This document shows positions 24,605 through 34,560 of a stretch of DNA of 64,000 nucleotides, one piece after another. Both the position numbers and the translations under genes were made by a program. This stretch comes from Enterocloster aldenensis (GTDB taxonomy: Bacteria > Bacillota > Clostridia > Lachnospirales > Lachnospiraceae). The DNA lies in assembly GCF_003434055.1 (NCBI RefSeq), contig NZ_QVEX01000003.1, positions 124,001 to 188,000 of the forward strand, given 5' to 3'. A model generated the notes under the pieces. The model was not told where the DNA came from. It saw only the letters and a program-made list of their open reading frames with translations, and made no database searches. Every line of letters begins with the position of its first letter. The stretch's first letter is position 1.

Positions 24605-25891
24605 ATGAGTGTACAGGTAGAAAAATTAGAAAAAAACATGGCCAAACTGACAATAGAAGTAGATGCAGCGCAGTTTGAGGATGCAATGAAGAAAGCCTTC
24701 AATAAGAACAAGAATAAATTCAATATTCCAGGCTTCCGTAAAGGCAAAGCACCGCGTGCCATGATTGAAAAGATGTATGGCGAAGGCATTTTTTATGAGG
24801 ATGCTGCTGACGAAGCCATCAACGCAACCTGCATGCAGGCCATGGATGAGAGCGGACTGGAGATTGTGTCCAGACCGGAAGTTGCCGTGGAGCAGATAGG
24901 CAAGGACAAGCCATTCATTTATACCGCACTTGTAGCAGTAAGGCCAGAGGTAATCCTGGGCGAATATAAGGGCATTGAAGTTGAGAAGGCAGACGCATCC
25001 GTGACAGCTGAGGATGTGGAAGCAGAGCTTAAGAAGGTACAGGAGCAGAATGCAAGGCTTCTGAACGTTGAGGACAGACCGGTTGCCGACGGTGACAAGA
25101 CTGTCATTGATTTTGAAGGATTTGTTGACGGCAAGCCATTTGACGGCGGCAAGGCAGAGGATTACGACCTGACCATCGGCAGCCACTCTTTCATCGATAC
25201 ATTCGAGGAGCAGCTGATCGGCAGGAACATCGGTGAGGAGTGCGAAGTAAACGTAACCTTCCCCGAAGAGTACCATGCGCCTGAACTGGCTGGAAAGCCG
25301 GCTACCTTCAAAGTAACCGTAAAGGAAATCAAAGTAAAGGAACTGCCTGCACTGGATGATGAATTTGCAGGGGAAGTTTCCGAATTTGAGACCATGGATG
25401 AATACAAGAAGGATATCGAGGCAAAGATTCTTGAGAGGAAGCAGAAGGAAGCTGCCACTGAGAATGAGAACAGGGTGGTTGACAAGGTTGCCGCCAATGC
25501 AAGCCTGGAGATTCCTGATAAGATGGTGGAGAGCCAGATTGACAACATGGTCCAGGATACTGCCCGCCGTATGCAGGGACAGGGCCTGTCCATGGATATG
25601 TATATGAAGTACACAGGCATGACCATGGATTCCATGAGGGACCAGATGAGGCCCCAGGCACTTAAGAGGATCCAGACCAGACTTGTGCTGGAGGAAGTTG
25701 TTAAGGCTGAGAATATCCAGGTTCCTGATGAGAGGCTGGATGAGGAGATTGCCAAGATGGCAGCTGCTTACCAGATGGAGTCTGACAAGTTAAAAGAGTA
25801 CATGTCAGACCGCGACAAAGAGCAGATGAAGGAAGACCTTGCTGTTCAGGAAGCGGTGGATTTCCTGGTTGCCGAAGCAAAACTGGTATAA
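24605..25891 (+). CDS. tig: Trigger factor
   Basis: Ribosome-associated chaperone and peptidyl-prolyl isomerase, 428 residues. The N-terminal ribosome-binding domain carries the signature FNIPGFRKGKAPR near residue 38. The FKBP-like middle domain begins around GDKTVIDFEGFVDG (about 160). The helical C-terminal domain supplies the substrate cradle. The start is ATG 24605 with AAGGAGGAACCCGTAAAA upstream. The gene order tig-clpP-clpX-lon-engB is the classical Firmicutes proteostasis neighbourhood. Confidence 0.97.
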   Translation: MSVQVEKLEKNMAKLTIEVDAAQFEDAMKKAFNKNKNKFNIPGFRKGKAPRAMIEKMYGEGIFYEDAADEAINATCMQAMDESGLEIVSRPEVAVEQIGKDKPFIYTALVAVRPEVILGEYKGIEVEKADASVTAEDVEAELKKVQEQNARLLNVEDRPVADGDKTVIDFEGFVDGKPFDGGKAEDYDLTIGSHSFIDTFEEQLIGRNIGEECEVNVTFPEEYHAPELAGKPATFKVTVKEIKVKELPALDDEFAGEVSEFETMDEYKKDIEAKILERKQKEAATENENRVVDKVAANASLEIPDKMVESQIDNMVQDTARRMQGQGLSMDMYMKYTGMTMDSMRDQMRPQALKRIQTRLVLEEVVKAENIQVPDERLDEEIAKMAAAYQMESDKLKEYMSDRDKEQMKEDLAVQEAVDFLVAEAKLV

Positions 25892-25899
25892 TACACACT

Positions 25900-25931
25900 G
25901 GAAAGTCCACGATGGGAAGAATCGTGGAAAG
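25900..25931 (+). repeat. Dispersed hairpin repeat, copy 2 (after tig)
   Basis: TCCACGAT and ATCGTGGA form a perfect 8-bp stem around GGGAAGA, flanked on both sides by GGAAAG. It is nearly identical to the element at 18175-18206 and begins 9 bases after the tig stop. There is no U-tract, so it is not a plain terminator. Confidence 0.7.
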
Positions 25932-26031
25932 TTATGATACGGGGGGTTTACGGTGTGGGGGCCATACTGTGAATCTCCTGGGTTTTTGTAAGTGAGTATA
26001 TAATATAACTGTGTGACAGGAGGATGATGAT

Positions 26032-26613
26032 ATGAGTTTAGTACCCTATGTCATTGAACAGACCAGCCGTGGGGAGCGTTCCTACGACATCTATTCAAGA
26101 TTGTTAAAAGAGAGGATCATATTCCTGGGAGAGGAAGTGAATGATGTATCCGCAAGCCTTGTGGTTGCACAGCTTCTGTTCCTGGAATCGGAAGACCCGG
26201 GAAAAGATATCCATCTGTATATCAACAGCCCAGGCGGTTCTGTTTCAGCTGGCTTTGCAATTTATGATACCATGAACTACATCAAGTGTGATGTGTCTAC
26301 CATATGTATCGGCATGGCGGCCAGCATGGGTGCATTCCTTCTTGCAGGCGGTGCAAAGGGCAAGCGTTTTGCGCTTCCTAATTCCGAAATCATGATTCAC
26401 CAGCCGTCAGGCGGCGCAAAGGGCCAGGCCACTGAGATTAAGATTGTGGCCGAGAACATTTTAAAGACCAGGAAAAAGTTAAATGATATCCTGGCAGCCA
26501 ACACCGGAAGGCCCATAGAAGTAATTGAACGCGACACGGAGCGCGATAATTATATGTCTGCCGGGGAGGCAAAGGAATACGGCCTTATTGATGAAATCAT
26601 CGCTCATCATTAA
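26032..26613 (+). CDS. clpP: ATP-dependent Clp protease, proteolytic subunit
   Basis: Serine peptidase forming the tetradecameric chamber used by ClpX (encoded next) and other Clp ATPases. The 193-residue sequence has the catalytic Ser in [11 protein letters not shown], the His in [17 protein letters not shown], and the conserved [11 protein letters not shown] oxyanion segment. The start is ATG 26032 with AGGAGGATGATG upstream. A TATAAT at 25999-26004 could be its own -10, though no good -35 is visible. ClpX begins 74 bases downstream. Confidence 0.97.
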   Translation: MSLVPYVIEQTSRGERSYDIYSRLLKERIIFLGEEVNDVSASLVVAQLLFLESEDPGKDIHLYINSPGGSVSAGFAIYDTMNYIKCDVSTICIGMAASMGAFLLAGGAKGKRFALPNSEIMIHQPSGGAKGQATEIKIVAENILKTRKKLNDILAANTGRPIEVIERDTERDNYMSAGEAKEYGLIDEIIAHH

Positions 26614-26687
26614 TTGGAAGGCCGGACAGAAGTAAGATGATTCCCGGTTGGATAAATTGGGTAATAGCATGAAAGGTTAGGTAACGT

Positions 26688-28007
26688 ATGCCAATTAGAC
26701 CAGATGACACGATCCGCTGCTCCTTCTGCGGAAGGACCCAGGATCAGGTACGGAAGATGATTGCCGGAGCAGGCAACAACAATGTGTATATCTGTGACGA
26801 GTGCATTGAACTGTGCTCAGAAATCCTGGAGGAAGAGCTGGAGGGACAGGAAGATCCGGCATCCCCTGCCCTGGCAGATATCCGCCTTCTGAAGCCAAAG
26901 GAAATCAAGACATTCCTGGATGAATATGTCATTGGGCAGGATGAGGCAAAGAAGGTGCTGTCCGTGGCTGTTTACAATCATTACAAACGCGTCACATCCT
27001 GCCAGAACATGGATGTGGATGTACAGAAGAGCAATATCCTCATGGTTGGTCCTACTGGTTCCGGTAAGACTTACCTGGCTCAGACCCTGGCTAAGATCCT
27101 GAATGTCCCATTTGCCATTGCAGATGCCACGGCCCTTACAGAGGCAGGTTATGTGGGCGAGGATGTGGAGAATATACTGTTAAAGCTGATTCAGTCAGCT
27201 GATTATGACATTTCCCGTGCTGAGTACGGTATCATATACATTGATGAGATTGATAAGATTACCAAGAAGTCTGAGAATGTTTCCATCACCAGGGATGTAT
27301 CCGGTGAAGGCGTGCAGCAGGCCCTCTTAAAGATACTGGAGGGAACGGTTGCCAGTGTTCCTCCTCAGGGAGGCAGGAAGCATCCGCATCAGGAACTGCT
27401 TCAGATTGATACAACCAATATCCTGTTTATCTGCGGAGGCGCTTTTGACGGGCTGGAGAAGATTGTGGAACAGCGCATCAGCGCGGGTTCCATTGGATTT
27501 AACGCAGAAGTGGTTAATAAGAATGATAACGATATTGACGACCTGTTAAGGAAGGTGGAACCAAAGGATCTTACTAAGTTCGGTCTGATCCCTGAGTTCA
27601 TCGGCCGTGTGCCGGTGATGGTATCCCTCCAGTCCCTGACAAAGGACGCCATGGTACGCATCCTGTCCGAGCCAAAGAACGCCCTGACAAGACAGTACCA
27701 GAAGCTGTTTGAGTTAGACAATGTAAAGCTGGAGTTCACCAGGGAAGCCCTGGAGGAGATTGCACAGCTGGCCGTGGACCGCAAAATCGGCGCCAGGGGA
27801 CTGCGCTCCATCCTTGAGACAGTCATGATGGATCTGATGTATGAGATCCCATCTGATGACACAATCGGAATCTGCACCATTACCAAAGGGGTAGTGGATA
27901 AGACAGGACAGCCGGAACTGGTATACCGCGATATGCCTCCTGCGTCTGCCCGTAAACCGCTGTCTGACCGGATGCGGGGAGAGGGAAAGACAGGCGAGAT
28001 TGCATAG
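26688..28007 (+). CDS. clpX: ATP-dependent Clp protease, ATP-binding subunit
   Basis: AAA+ unfoldase that delivers substrates to ClpP, 439 residues. The N-terminal zinc-binding domain shows CSFCGRTQ and later CDECIELC (four cysteines). Walker A is GPTGSGKT near residue 125. Walker B is [10 protein letters not shown]. The later IGF region expected for ClpP docking reads IGFNAEV, and sensor 2 falls in [10 protein letters not shown]. The start is ATG 26688 after AAAGGTTAGGTAACGT. It is followed by a hairpin terminator before lon. Confidence 0.97.
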   Translation: MPIRPDDTIRCSFCGRTQDQVRKMIAGAGNNNVYICDECIELCSEILEEELEGQEDPASPALADIRLLKPKEIKTFLDEYVIGQDEAKKVLSVAVYNHYKRVTSCQNMDVDVQKSNILMVGPTGSGKTYLAQTLAKILNVPFAIADATALTEAGYVGEDVENILLKLIQSADYDISRAEYGIIYIDEIDKITKKSENVSITRDVSGEGVQQALLKILEGTVASVPPQGGRKHPHQELLQIDTTNILFICGGAFDGLEKIVEQRISAGSIGFNAEVVNKNDNDIDDLLRKVEPKDLTKFGLIPEFIGRVPVMVSLQSLTKDAMVRILSEPKNALTRQYQKLFELDNVKLEFTREALEEIAQLAVDRKIGARGLRSILETVMMDLMYEIPSDDTIGICTITKGVVDKTGQPELVYRDMPPASARKPLSDRMRGEGKTGEIA

Positions 28008-28079
28008 GAGGATGTTTCCTGATTCATGAAACCGGGAAAGAGGCGGTTCGTTTCTGTGACAATTTAGACAAAGGGAAAG

Positions 28080-28157
28080 GGCCGCTGCAAACCAGATATG
28101 ACCCGGATGAAAGCCATATTAGGGCTTTTTCCGGCACCTGTATTGCAGCGGCCTTTT
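28080..28157 (+). terminator. Terminator between clpX and lon
   Basis: GGCCGCTGCAA (28080-28090) pairs with TTGCAGCGGCC (28143-28153), followed by TTTT. The 52-base loop is long and contains a smaller AT-rich fold. It is probably a partial terminator or attenuator between clpX and lon. Confidence 0.65.
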
Positions 28158-28190
28158 GAATGTTTGACATACAAGAGGTGAAGTTTAAGA

Positions 28191-30518
28191 ATGGCAGAAC
28201 AAGTGATTATAATGCCCGTAGTGGCGCTGAGAGGACTAACCATACTTCCGGGAATGGTGCTGCATTTTGATGTGAACAGGCCCAAATCCGTAGCTGCTGT
28301 GGAAAAAGCCATGGTAGGTGACCAGAGGCTTTTCCTTGTGGCCCAGAGACATCCTGAGATTGTGGACCCTGAGCTTGGGGAACTGTTTCAGGTGGGCACG
28401 GTAGCAGTTGTCAAACAGCTGGTTAAGCTTCCTGGCAAGGTGGTCAGGGTGCTGGTGGAAGGCCTTGAGAGGGGGGAACTGCTGTGTCTTGACTCAGAGG
28501 AACCGGCCCTTATAGGGGAAATCGGCTCCATTGAGATGGATGGGGAAGAGGTGGATTATCTGACCCAGGAAGCAATGCTCCGGATTGTAAGGGATAAACT
28601 GGAAGAATATGGAAGAGTAAATCCGAAAATTACAAAAGAAATCCTTCCCAACCTGCTGTCCGTAAGCGGATTGGATGAGATGCTGGACCAGATTGCAATC
28701 CAGCTTCCATGGGATTACACAATCCGGCAGACCGTATTAGAAAACAGTTCCCTGTCAGCCAGGTATGAGGTAGTGATGCATACCCTCATGACAGAGATGG
28801 AGATATACAGGATTAAGAAGGAATTCCAGGAAAAGGTAAAGTCTGATATTGACCAGAACCAGAAGGAATATATACTGAGGGAACAGATGAAGGTAATCCG
28901 TCAGGAACTGGGGGAGGACAATCCTCTGTCAGATGCGGATGAATATCAGAAAAAGCTGGACAGCATGAAGGCTGACAAGGAAGTAAAGGAAAAACTCCGC
29001 AAGGAGATTGAAAGATTCCGCACAATGCCTGCCGGATCCCAGGAAGGCAATGTGCTCCGCACTTATATTGAGACGCTGCTGGAGCTTCCCTGGAAAAAGA
29101 TGTCAAAGGATAATGACGACATCCGGCATGCGGAAAAAATCCTCAATGAAGACCATTATGGCCTGGAGCAGGTGAAGGAGAGGATACTGGAATACCTGGC
29201 AGTGCGCACATTGACAAAGAAGGGGACAAGCCCCATCATCTGCCTGGTAGGCCCGCCCGGAACAGGAAAGACATCCATTGCCCGCTCAGTAGCAAGGGCC
29301 CTGGGCAAGAAGTACGTCCGCATCAGCCTGGGCGGGGTCCGGGATGAGGCGGAAATCCGCGGACACAGGAAGACATATGTGGGTGCCATGCCGGGACGGA
29401 TTGTGGAAGGAATGAGGCAGGCCGGGTACAGCAATCCACTGATGCTGCTGGATGAGATTGACAAGGTCAGCAGCGATTACAAGGGAGACACGTCCTCCGC
29501 CCTCTTAGAGGTACTGGATGGGGAGCAGAATGTAAAGTTCAGGGACCATTATGTGGAAGTGCCCATCGACCTTTCCCAGGTCCTGTTCATCGCAACCGCC
29601 AATACCACCCAGACCATACCGGGACCATTATTAGACCGCATGGAGCTGATTGAGGTCAACAGCTACACGGAGAATGAAAAATTCCACATTGCCAGGGATT
29701 ACCTGGTGACCAAACAGATAGGGCGCAACGGGTTAAAGGAAAGCCAGATTACATTTTCCGATAAAAGCCTGGAGAAAATCATTCACAACTACACCCGGGA
29801 GGCAGGTGTCCGTAACCTGGAGCGCCGCGTCGGGGATGTGTGCAGGAAGGCTGCAAGACAGTTCCTGGAAAATGATAAGAAGTCCATCAAAATAACGGAA
29901 TCCAATCTGGAGAAATACCTGGGCAAGGAAAAGGTTACATTTGAGGATGTCAATGAGGAGGACCAGGTGGGGATTGTACGCGGCCTGGCCTGGACCAGCG
30001 TGGGCGGGGATACGCTTCAGATTGAGGTTAATGTGATGCCTGGAAAAGGGAACCTTCTCATGACCGGGCAATTAGGCGATGTGATGAAGGAATCAGCCCA
30101 GACAGCCCTGACCTATGTGCGTTCCGTGTGCCCGGAACACGGGATGGCAGATGATTATTTTGAAAAGCACGACCTGCATATCCATATTCCTGAAGGCGCA
30201 GTGCCAAAGGACGGTCCTTCAGCCGGCATCACCATGGCCACGGCCATGCTTTCGGCTGTTACTGAAAAGCCGGTGCATGCCAAGGTTGCAATGACAGGTG
30301 AGATCACGCTCCGGGGAAGGGTGCTTCCAATCGGCGGCCTGAAGGAGAAAATCCTTGCCGCAAAGATGGCCCATATAACCAAGGTGCTGGTGCCTGATAA
30401 AAACCGGCCGGATATTGGGGAACTGTCCAAGGAGATAACCAAGGGTCTGGATATCGTGTATGTACGGTCCATGGTTGATGTGGCAAGGGAAGCATTTGTA
30501 CCTGCTGTTACAGAGTAG
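28191..30518 (+). CDS. lon: ATP-dependent Lon protease
   Basis: The 775-residue LonA protease degrades misfolded and regulatory proteins in the cytoplasm. The order is a LAN substrate-binding domain (1 to about 200), a coiled-coil helical region, an AAA+ module with Walker [10 protein letters not shown] and Walker B MLLDEIDK, then the C-terminal Ser-Lys peptidase (catalytic Ser in [14 protein letters not shown], Lys in [10 protein letters not shown]). The start is ATG 28191 with AGAGGTGAAG upstream. engB follows after 18 bases, an arrangement conserved across Firmicutes. Confidence 0.97.
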   Translation: MAEQVIIMPVVALRGLTILPGMVLHFDVNRPKSVAAVEKAMVGDQRLFLVAQRHPEIVDPELGELFQVGTVAVVKQLVKLPGKVVRVLVEGLERGELLCLDSEEPALIGEIGSIEMDGEEVDYLTQEAMLRIVRDKLEEYGRVNPKITKEILPNLLSVSGLDEMLDQIAIQLPWDYTIRQTVLENSSLSARYEVVMHTLMTEMEIYRIKKEFQEKVKSDIDQNQKEYILREQMKVIRQELGEDNPLSDADEYQKKLDSMKADKEVKEKLRKEIERFRTMPAGSQEGNVLRTYIETLLELPWKKMSKDNDDIRHAEKILNEDHYGLEQVKERILEYLAVRTLTKKGTSPIICLVGPPGTGKTSIARSVARALGKKYVRISLGGVRDEAEIRGHRKTYVGAMPGRIVEGMRQAGYSNPLMLLDEIDKVSSDYKGDTSSALLEVLDGEQNVKFRDHYVEVPIDLSQVLFIATANTTQTIPGPLLDRMELIEVNSYTENEKFHIARDYLVTKQIGRNGLKESQITFSDKSLEKIIHNYTREAGVRNLERRVGDVCRKAARQFLENDKKSIKITESNLEKYLGKEKVTFEDVNEEDQVGIVRGLAWTSVGGDTLQIEVNVMPGKGNLLMTGQLGDVMKESAQTALTYVRSVCPEHGMADDYFEKHDLHIHIPEGAVPKDGPSAGITMATAMLSAVTEKPVHAKVAMTGEITLRGRVLPIGGLKEKILAAKMAHITKVLVPDKNRPDIGELSKEITKGLDIVYVRSMVDVAREAFVPAVTE

Positions 30519-30536
30519 GGAAATAAGGAGATATTT

Positions 30537-31118
30537 ATGATTATAAGAGATGTGAATCTTGAGACCGTATGCGGTATTACCAGCAAGATGCCGGACAACA
30601 TCCTGCCGGAATTTGCCTTTTCAGGCAAGTCCAATGTGGGAAAGTCCTCCCTGATTAACGCGCTGATGAACAGGAAGGCTTATGCCAGGACCTCTTCCCA
30701 GCCAGGTAAGACGCAGACCATTAATTTTTACAATATCAATGGCGCGCTTTATTACGTGGACCTTCCGGGCTACGGTTACGCAAAGGTGGCCCTGGAAGCA
30801 AAGGAAAAATGGGGGAAGATGATAGAGCGGTATCTGAAGAATTCCGCCATGCTTAAGATGGTGTTCCTGCTCATTGACATCCGCCATGAGCCTTCGGCCA
30901 ATGACAGGATGATGTATGAGTGGATTATATACAATGGGTACCATCCCGTTGTCATTGCCACCAAGCTGGATAAGATTAACCGCAGCCAGGTCCAGAAGCA
31001 CGTGAAGATGATACGGGAAGGCCTGGGAATGGAAAAGGATGGGATCATCATCCCGTTTTCTGCTGAGACAAAGCAGGGCCGGGATGAGATATGGAATCTG
31101 ATTGAGGGGAATATGTAA
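30537..31118 (+). CDS. engB: Ribosome biogenesis GTP-binding protein EngB/YsxC
   Basis: The 193-residue TRAFAC-class GTPase is needed for 50S subunit assembly. G1 is [10 protein letters not shown] near residue 28. The switch region [10 protein letters not shown] holds the conserved Thr. G3 is [11 protein letters not shown]4 is TKLD and G5 is PFSAETKQG. The start is ATG 30537, 18 bases after lon, with AATAAGGAGATATTT upstream, so co-transcription with lon is likely. It is convergent with the minus-strand symporter. Confidence 0.96.
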   Translation: MIIRDVNLETVCGITSKMPDNILPEFAFSGKSNVGKSSLINALMNRKAYARTSSQPGKTQTINFYNINGALYYVDLPGYGYAKVALEAKEKWGKMIERYLKNSAMLKMVFLLIDIRHEPSANDRMMYEWIIYNGYHPVVIATKLDKINRSQVQKHVKMIREGLGMEKDGIIIPFSAETKQGRDEIWNLIEGNM

Positions 31119-31185
31119 GAAGGGTGCGGGGCGGATGTGGGAAGCGCCCATGCCTTCACCACACCGCCTAAGACCCATTTTCCCT

Positions 31186-32604
31186 TTATGCCATCCTGCA
31201 AGGGGATTTCTTATACGTTGCCAGGCTTACGGTTACTAACAGCAGGCCGCATACAACAGCACCCGGAACCGTTTCTCCAAGTCCAAAGGGATTGCCGGCA
31301 AGCTTCCAGCCCACGCATACCGCAAAGCCGCCTATCATGGCGGACAGGATGCCCTGGTTGGTGGCTTTTTTCCAGTATAGGGCCGCCAGGGCCGGAAGGC
31401 CGGCTGCCGCTGCATAGAAGGACCAGGCAAACATGAGCACGTTGTAGGCATTTTTTATGTACAGTGCTATAATAAGCGCGCCCATGGCCAGGACCACGGA
31501 CATGATGCGGGACATGAGGATTTCGTGCTTTTCTGTCATTTCAGGCATGAAATTCTTGCCCAGGTCATGGACAAAGGTCTGGACGGATACCAGCAGGTAG
31601 CTGTCTGCCGTGGACATCATGACGGACAGGATGCCGGCCAGGGCCAGTCCTGTGAGCCCGGGAGGAAGGATGCTGATTGCAAGGGCAGGCACCACTGCGT
31701 CGGAACTTCCGTATTGGGCCACCACGTTGGGAAGGATCTGCTGGGCCACCAGGCCCATGAAGAAGACCAGGGCAATGGTCACCATGTAGATGGAGGTGCC
31801 CCAGAACATGCCCCGGGTTGCCGATTTTTTGTTTTTGGCTGCAAAGGCCCGCTGCCACATCTCGGCGCCGGCCAGGGTAAATACCAGGTAGGTGACGATA
31901 TCGCCCAGGATACTGCCGTTAATGTGGGGAACCAGGTAGGATTTATCCAGGTTCTGCCAGAATACGGAGAAATTGCCCAGGTACCGGACGCTGGATATGG
32001 GGATAAGGATGTATACAAAGATAATCAACATGAAAAACTGAAGCACATCCGTGTATACTACGCCGAATAACCCGGAGGCCGCTGTATAGATGATGAAGAT
32101 AATGGTAGCCACCAGTGCGCCGGCTTCATAGCTGATCCCGAATTCACTGCCCAGCATCTTGATGATGGTGGCGGTAGCGGTTACCTGTGCGGCCACTGTC
32201 CCCATCATGGTGAAAACAATCATGAGGGCCAGGATACAGCGTGCGTTCCTGCTGAAACGGTAGTGGAAGAGTTCTGGAATGGAATTGATGTTGCGGGCCG
32301 CGCCCACCTCCTGGATCCTTCCTGCGATGGCGGAGAAGATGAACATGCCTATAAGATAGGGAATGGCTGTCATGATGGCCTTGAAGCCGGTGGTATATGC
32401 GATGCCTGCCCGTCCCATCATGGCGCTTCCGCCGATGATGGAGGCGCACACGGTGGCTGTCAGCACAAAGGGGCCCAGGGTCCTTCCGGCCACATAGAAA
32501 TCACCTGTATTCTTAATCCGTTTCACAAACCATACTCCTACCAGCAGCATACCAATCATATATAGGACAATGATAGTCAGATCCAATACTGTCAGTTCAT
32601 GCAT
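31186..32604 (-). CDS. Sodium:solute symporter (SSS family), c-di-AMP riboswitch-controlled
   Basis: The 472-residue membrane protein has about 13 hydrophobic helices and SSSF features: FVKRIKNTGDFYVAGRTLGP near the N-terminus, then GSAMMGRAGIAYTTG, and TADSYLLVSVQ near residue 335. Family substrates include proline, pantothenate, sugars and monocarboxylates. The substrate is not readable, but the riboswitch in its leader points to an osmolyte or ion-linked role, because c-di-AMP governs osmotic balance. ATG at 32604 has AGGAAGGAGACC upstream. The leader of about 370 nt carries riboswitch, terminator and promoter in that logical order. Confidence 0.88.
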   Translation of the reverse strand: MHELTVLDLTIIVLYMIGMLLVGVWFVKRIKNTGDFYVAGRTLGPFVLTATVCASIIGGSAMMGRAGIAYTTGFKAIMTAIPYLIGMFIFSAIAGRIQEVGAARNINSIPELFHYRFSRNARCILALMIVFTMMGTVAAQVTATATIIKMLGSEFGISYEAGALVATIIFIIYTAASGLFGVVYTDVLQFFMLIIFVYILIPISSVRYLGNFSVFWQNLDKSYLVPHINGSILGDIVTYLVFTLAGAEMWQRAFAAKNKKSATRGMFWGTSIYMVTIALVFFMGLVAQQILPNVVAQYGSSDAVVPALAISILPPGLTGLALAGILSVMMSTADSYLLVSVQTFVHDLGKNFMPEMTEKHEILMSRIMSVVLAMGALIIALYIKNAYNVLMFAWSFYAAAAGLPALAALYWKKATNQGILSAMIGGFAVCVGWKLAGNPFGLGETVPGAVVCGLLLVTVSLATYKKSPCRMA

Positions 32605-32685
32605 AAAACAGGTCTCCTTCCTGGATGGCGCCGCCTGTGGGGGAGGGATACAATTTTTAGTTGGTAAGGAAAAAAGAATGGACTT

Positions 32686-32720
32686 AAATTAAGAAATCCG
32701 CCTGCAGTGAATGCAGACGG
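32686..32720 (-). terminator. Riboswitch expression-platform terminator
   Basis: On the minus strand CCGTCTGCA pairs with TGCAGGCGG (one G-U pair) across TTCAC, followed by ATTTCTTAATT. It lies between the c-di-AMP aptamer and the symporter start, about 80 bases before the gene. It is the natural off-state of the switch. Confidence 0.7.
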
Positions 32721-32799
32721 AAAAGTATGCGGCAATATAGCAATGCTGGACATATGGAATCATGAAAGAATCCATATGAAACTACAATATACCAGAATG

Positions 32800-32937
32800 T
32801 CCGTGTCCCTCTTCCGCCTATGAGATTAGCTGCCGGGTTAGGGATAAGAAGGTTCCCTGTTGTCAGGATATCACAAGGACATGCCTGGACAAATACACCC
32901 CAAAAAATTGGTTCTCCCACTGTTGCCGTGAGCAACA
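32800..32937 (-). ncRNA. c-di-AMP riboswitch (ydaO/yuaA type)
   Basis: The minus-strand leader contains, in order, the conserved ydaO aptamer blocks: a GTTGC start, GGGAGAACCAA, a T-run then GGGGTG, AGGGAACCTTC, and ACCCGGCAGCTAATCTCATA then GGC. These match, in order and spacing, my recollection of the Thermoanaerobacter ydaO aptamer (GGAGGAACC, TTTTTGGGGTT, AGGGATACCTTC, CACCCGACAGCTAAC, GGAGGC). Known members bind cyclic di-AMP and usually turn genes off when it is high. It sits between a good promoter and an intrinsic terminator upstream of the sodium:solute symporter. Confidence 0.92.
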
Positions 32938-32949
32938 TTAAGCGACTTT

Positions 32950-32963
32950 GTTAAGCGTTAACG
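32950..32963. promoter_or_regulatory. Possible cre-like operator in the symporter promoter region
   Basis: GTTAAGCGTTAACG, a near-palindrome centred on CG, matches about 11 of 14 positions of the catabolite-responsive element. It lies just downstream of the minus-strand -10. CcpA or another LacI-type repressor could bind; this is a weak call. Confidence 0.35.
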
Positions 32964-32977
32964 TTTTATTAACATTA

Positions 32978-33006
32978 AATATACCATAGATGGGGGGCGG
33001 TGTAAA
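32978..33006 (-). promoter_or_regulatory. Promoter of the riboswitch-symporter transcript
   Basis: On the minus strand TTTACA (33001-33006), 17 bp, TATATT (32978-32983): a strong vegetative promoter. Transcription would start near 32971, about 35 bases before the aptamer. Confidence 0.8.
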
Positions 33007-33102
33007 GTAGATTCAACCCGGCATGGTTTACATTCAGCCTATGATACATACTGGAACGCGGTATGAAACTAAAAGAGACAAATGAATCCGGAGGTATGAG
33101 TA

Positions 33103-33918
33103 ATGGAAGGGGGACCTATACGGGCAGCGGTCATGGCAGATACCCATGGTGTGCTTCGGCCAGAGGTTGAGAAAATCCTTGAAACCTGTGACGTGATCAT
33201 CCATGCTGGCGACTTTGACAGTCAGATGCTGTACCATAAATTGGAGGTAAACCAGCCCTTGTATGCGGTCAGGGGGAATAATGACAGGGGATGGTCAGGG
33301 GGCCTTGCCGCTGTTAAGCGGTTTGAGATTGGCGGGGTTAAATTCATCATGGCCCATGAAAGGGTGGATATCCCCAGTCCGCCCGGGGATGTCCAGGTGG
33401 TCATATTCGGACATTCACACATGTTTTATCAGCAGGAAATCAATGGAAGGCTTTGGCTGAATCCGGGAAGCTGCGGTTACAAACGGTTTACCCTGCCCCT
33501 GTCCCTGGCCGTGATGACCATAGAGGACGGCAGGTTTGAGGTGGAGACCATATGGCTGGAAAAAAGTTACGGAACACCGGGAGCTGCCAAGGCACAGATG
33601 GAAAAAGCCAAAGCAAGCAAATATGAAAAGCAGCAGCGGCGCTATAAGCAGAAGGCCGGGAAAGCGGGAGCTGAAACACAGGCAGGGGATAAGGAGCAGC
33701 GTGCCTCCCAAAAGAAAGAGGCGGAACGCGACAGCCTGTTCATGATAGCTAAAATCCAGCGTCTGAAAAAGGCAGGGGAAACAAGGGACTGGGTCATCCG
33801 GAATCTGGGAGATGGATATAAGCTGGCCGGAACCGTGTATGACATCTGCGAAAAAAAGCCGGGACTCAATGCCAGGCAGATACTGGAACTGCTAAAGGAA
33901 CAGATCATGTCCATATAA
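33103..33918 (+). CDS. YfcE/MJ0936-type metallophosphoesterase with helical C-terminal extension
   Basis: The 271-residue protein's first 155 residues or so form a calcineurin-like phosphodiesterase. Metal-binding motifs in order are DTHG, AGDFD, RGNND, the variant AHE, and FGHSH, then WLNPGS. This fits the YfcE family (phosphodiesterase on small substrates, Mn2+-dependent). After about residue 165 comes a Lys/Ala/Gln-rich coiled stretch and a helical end (DWVIRNLGDGYKLAGTVYDI) not found in plain YfcE. The added part may bind nucleic acid or a partner; function unknown. The start is ATG 33103 with CCGGAGGTATGAGTA upstream. Confidence 0.86.
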   Translation: MEGGPIRAAVMADTHGVLRPEVEKILETCDVIIHAGDFDSQMLYHKLEVNQPLYAVRGNNDRGWSGGLAAVKRFEIGGVKFIMAHERVDIPSPPGDVQVVIFGHSHMFYQQEINGRLWLNPGSCGYKRFTLPLSLAVMTIEDGRFEVETIWLEKSYGTPGAAKAQMEKAKASKYEKQQRRYKQKAGKAGAETQAGDKEQRASQKKEAERDSLFMIAKIQRLKKAGETRDWVIRNLGDGYKLAGTVYDICEKKPGLNARQILELLKEQIMSI

Positions 33919-33943
33919 GACAGTATGGACAGGGGCGGGGCAG

Positions 33944-33991
33944 TTGCCGGCAGCACCGGCAAACTCCGGGACAACTGCCGGCTGTACCGGC
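33944..33991. repeat. Two tandem hairpins (about 30-bp repeat) after the phosphoesterase gene
   Basis: TTGCCGG-CAGCA-CCGGCAA (33944-33962) and TGCCGG-CTGTA-CCGGCA (33975-33991) are two copies of one short GC-rich palindrome about 31 bases apart, with related flanks. No T-run follows. They lie between convergent genes and may act as transcription stops or mRNA 3' protection. Confidence 0.65.
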
Positions 33992-34008
33992 AAGCTTTGG
34001 AAGCAGGT

Positions 34009-34527
34009 TCAGGACAGGAGGGTGCGCATCACATGCGCATATATCTCCTGGCTTTTTGTTTTCCAGGCATTGCACATGGTCTCGGCCTGCTCCTTATCCG
34101 GAACGGATAAATCCAGGCGGATTAAGGTGGTCTTGTTTTCCCGGACCTCACAGTGGACAATATAGTCCTGATTGGTCCCGCGGTAAAAGTCAGCAGTGGT
34201 CCCGACCTCTTCCCGGAGGCGGAACTTGTTTTCCTTAAGATACTGGTCCATATCCTCAATGATGGCCGAGGATATGTTCTTTCCGAAGAAGTTCAGGGTT
34301 TCCTCGCCTTCTTTGGTGATATCGTAGCGGGTACTGTTATGGCTGGCCTCCTTGTGGACCAGACCGGCGTCTTCCAGTTCATTTAAGGCCTGCTGGAGGG
34401 TGAAATATGTGGTGTACTCATGCTCTGTAAAGAAGTTGGTCAACTGGGCATTGGTGAGAGGGAAATTCACCTGCTTTAACATATAGAGGTTCATCAGTTT
34501 ATACAAGGTCATAGGTTCAGTCAGCAT
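34009..34527 (-). CDS. DUF4364 family protein (winged-helix-like)
   Basis: The 172-residue protein matches the clostridial DUF4364 family as I recall it. The N-terminal half reads like a winged helix: TNAQLTNFFTEHEYTTYFTLQQAL, then a wing with YDITKEGEETLNFF. This suggests a small transcription factor. The C-terminal half is a charged alpha/beta region (YIVHCEVRENKTTLIRLDL). ATG at 34527 is chosen with GGAGAG about 8 bases upstream; an in-frame GTG at 34536 is too close to that site. It lies 33 bases downstream of the malic enzyme gene on the same strand and could share its transcript. Confidence 0.75.
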   Translation of the reverse strand: MLTEPMTLYKLMNLYMLKQVNFPLTNAQLTNFFTEHEYTTYFTLQQALNELEDAGLVHKEASHNSTRYDITKEGEETLNFFGKNISSAIIEDMDQYLKENKFRLREEVGTTADFYRGTNQDYIVHCEVRENKTTLIRLDLSVPDKEQAETMCNAWKTKSQEIYAHVMRTLLS

Positions 34528-34560
34528 ATCATACACTCTCCATCAGGTTATTACTTATTG

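Noticed and set aside
32684..32938. Minus-strand 84-codon frame ahead of the sodium:solute symporter
   Set aside because: It coincides with the c-di-AMP aptamer and terminator; the conserved RNA motifs explain the sequence better than a protein.
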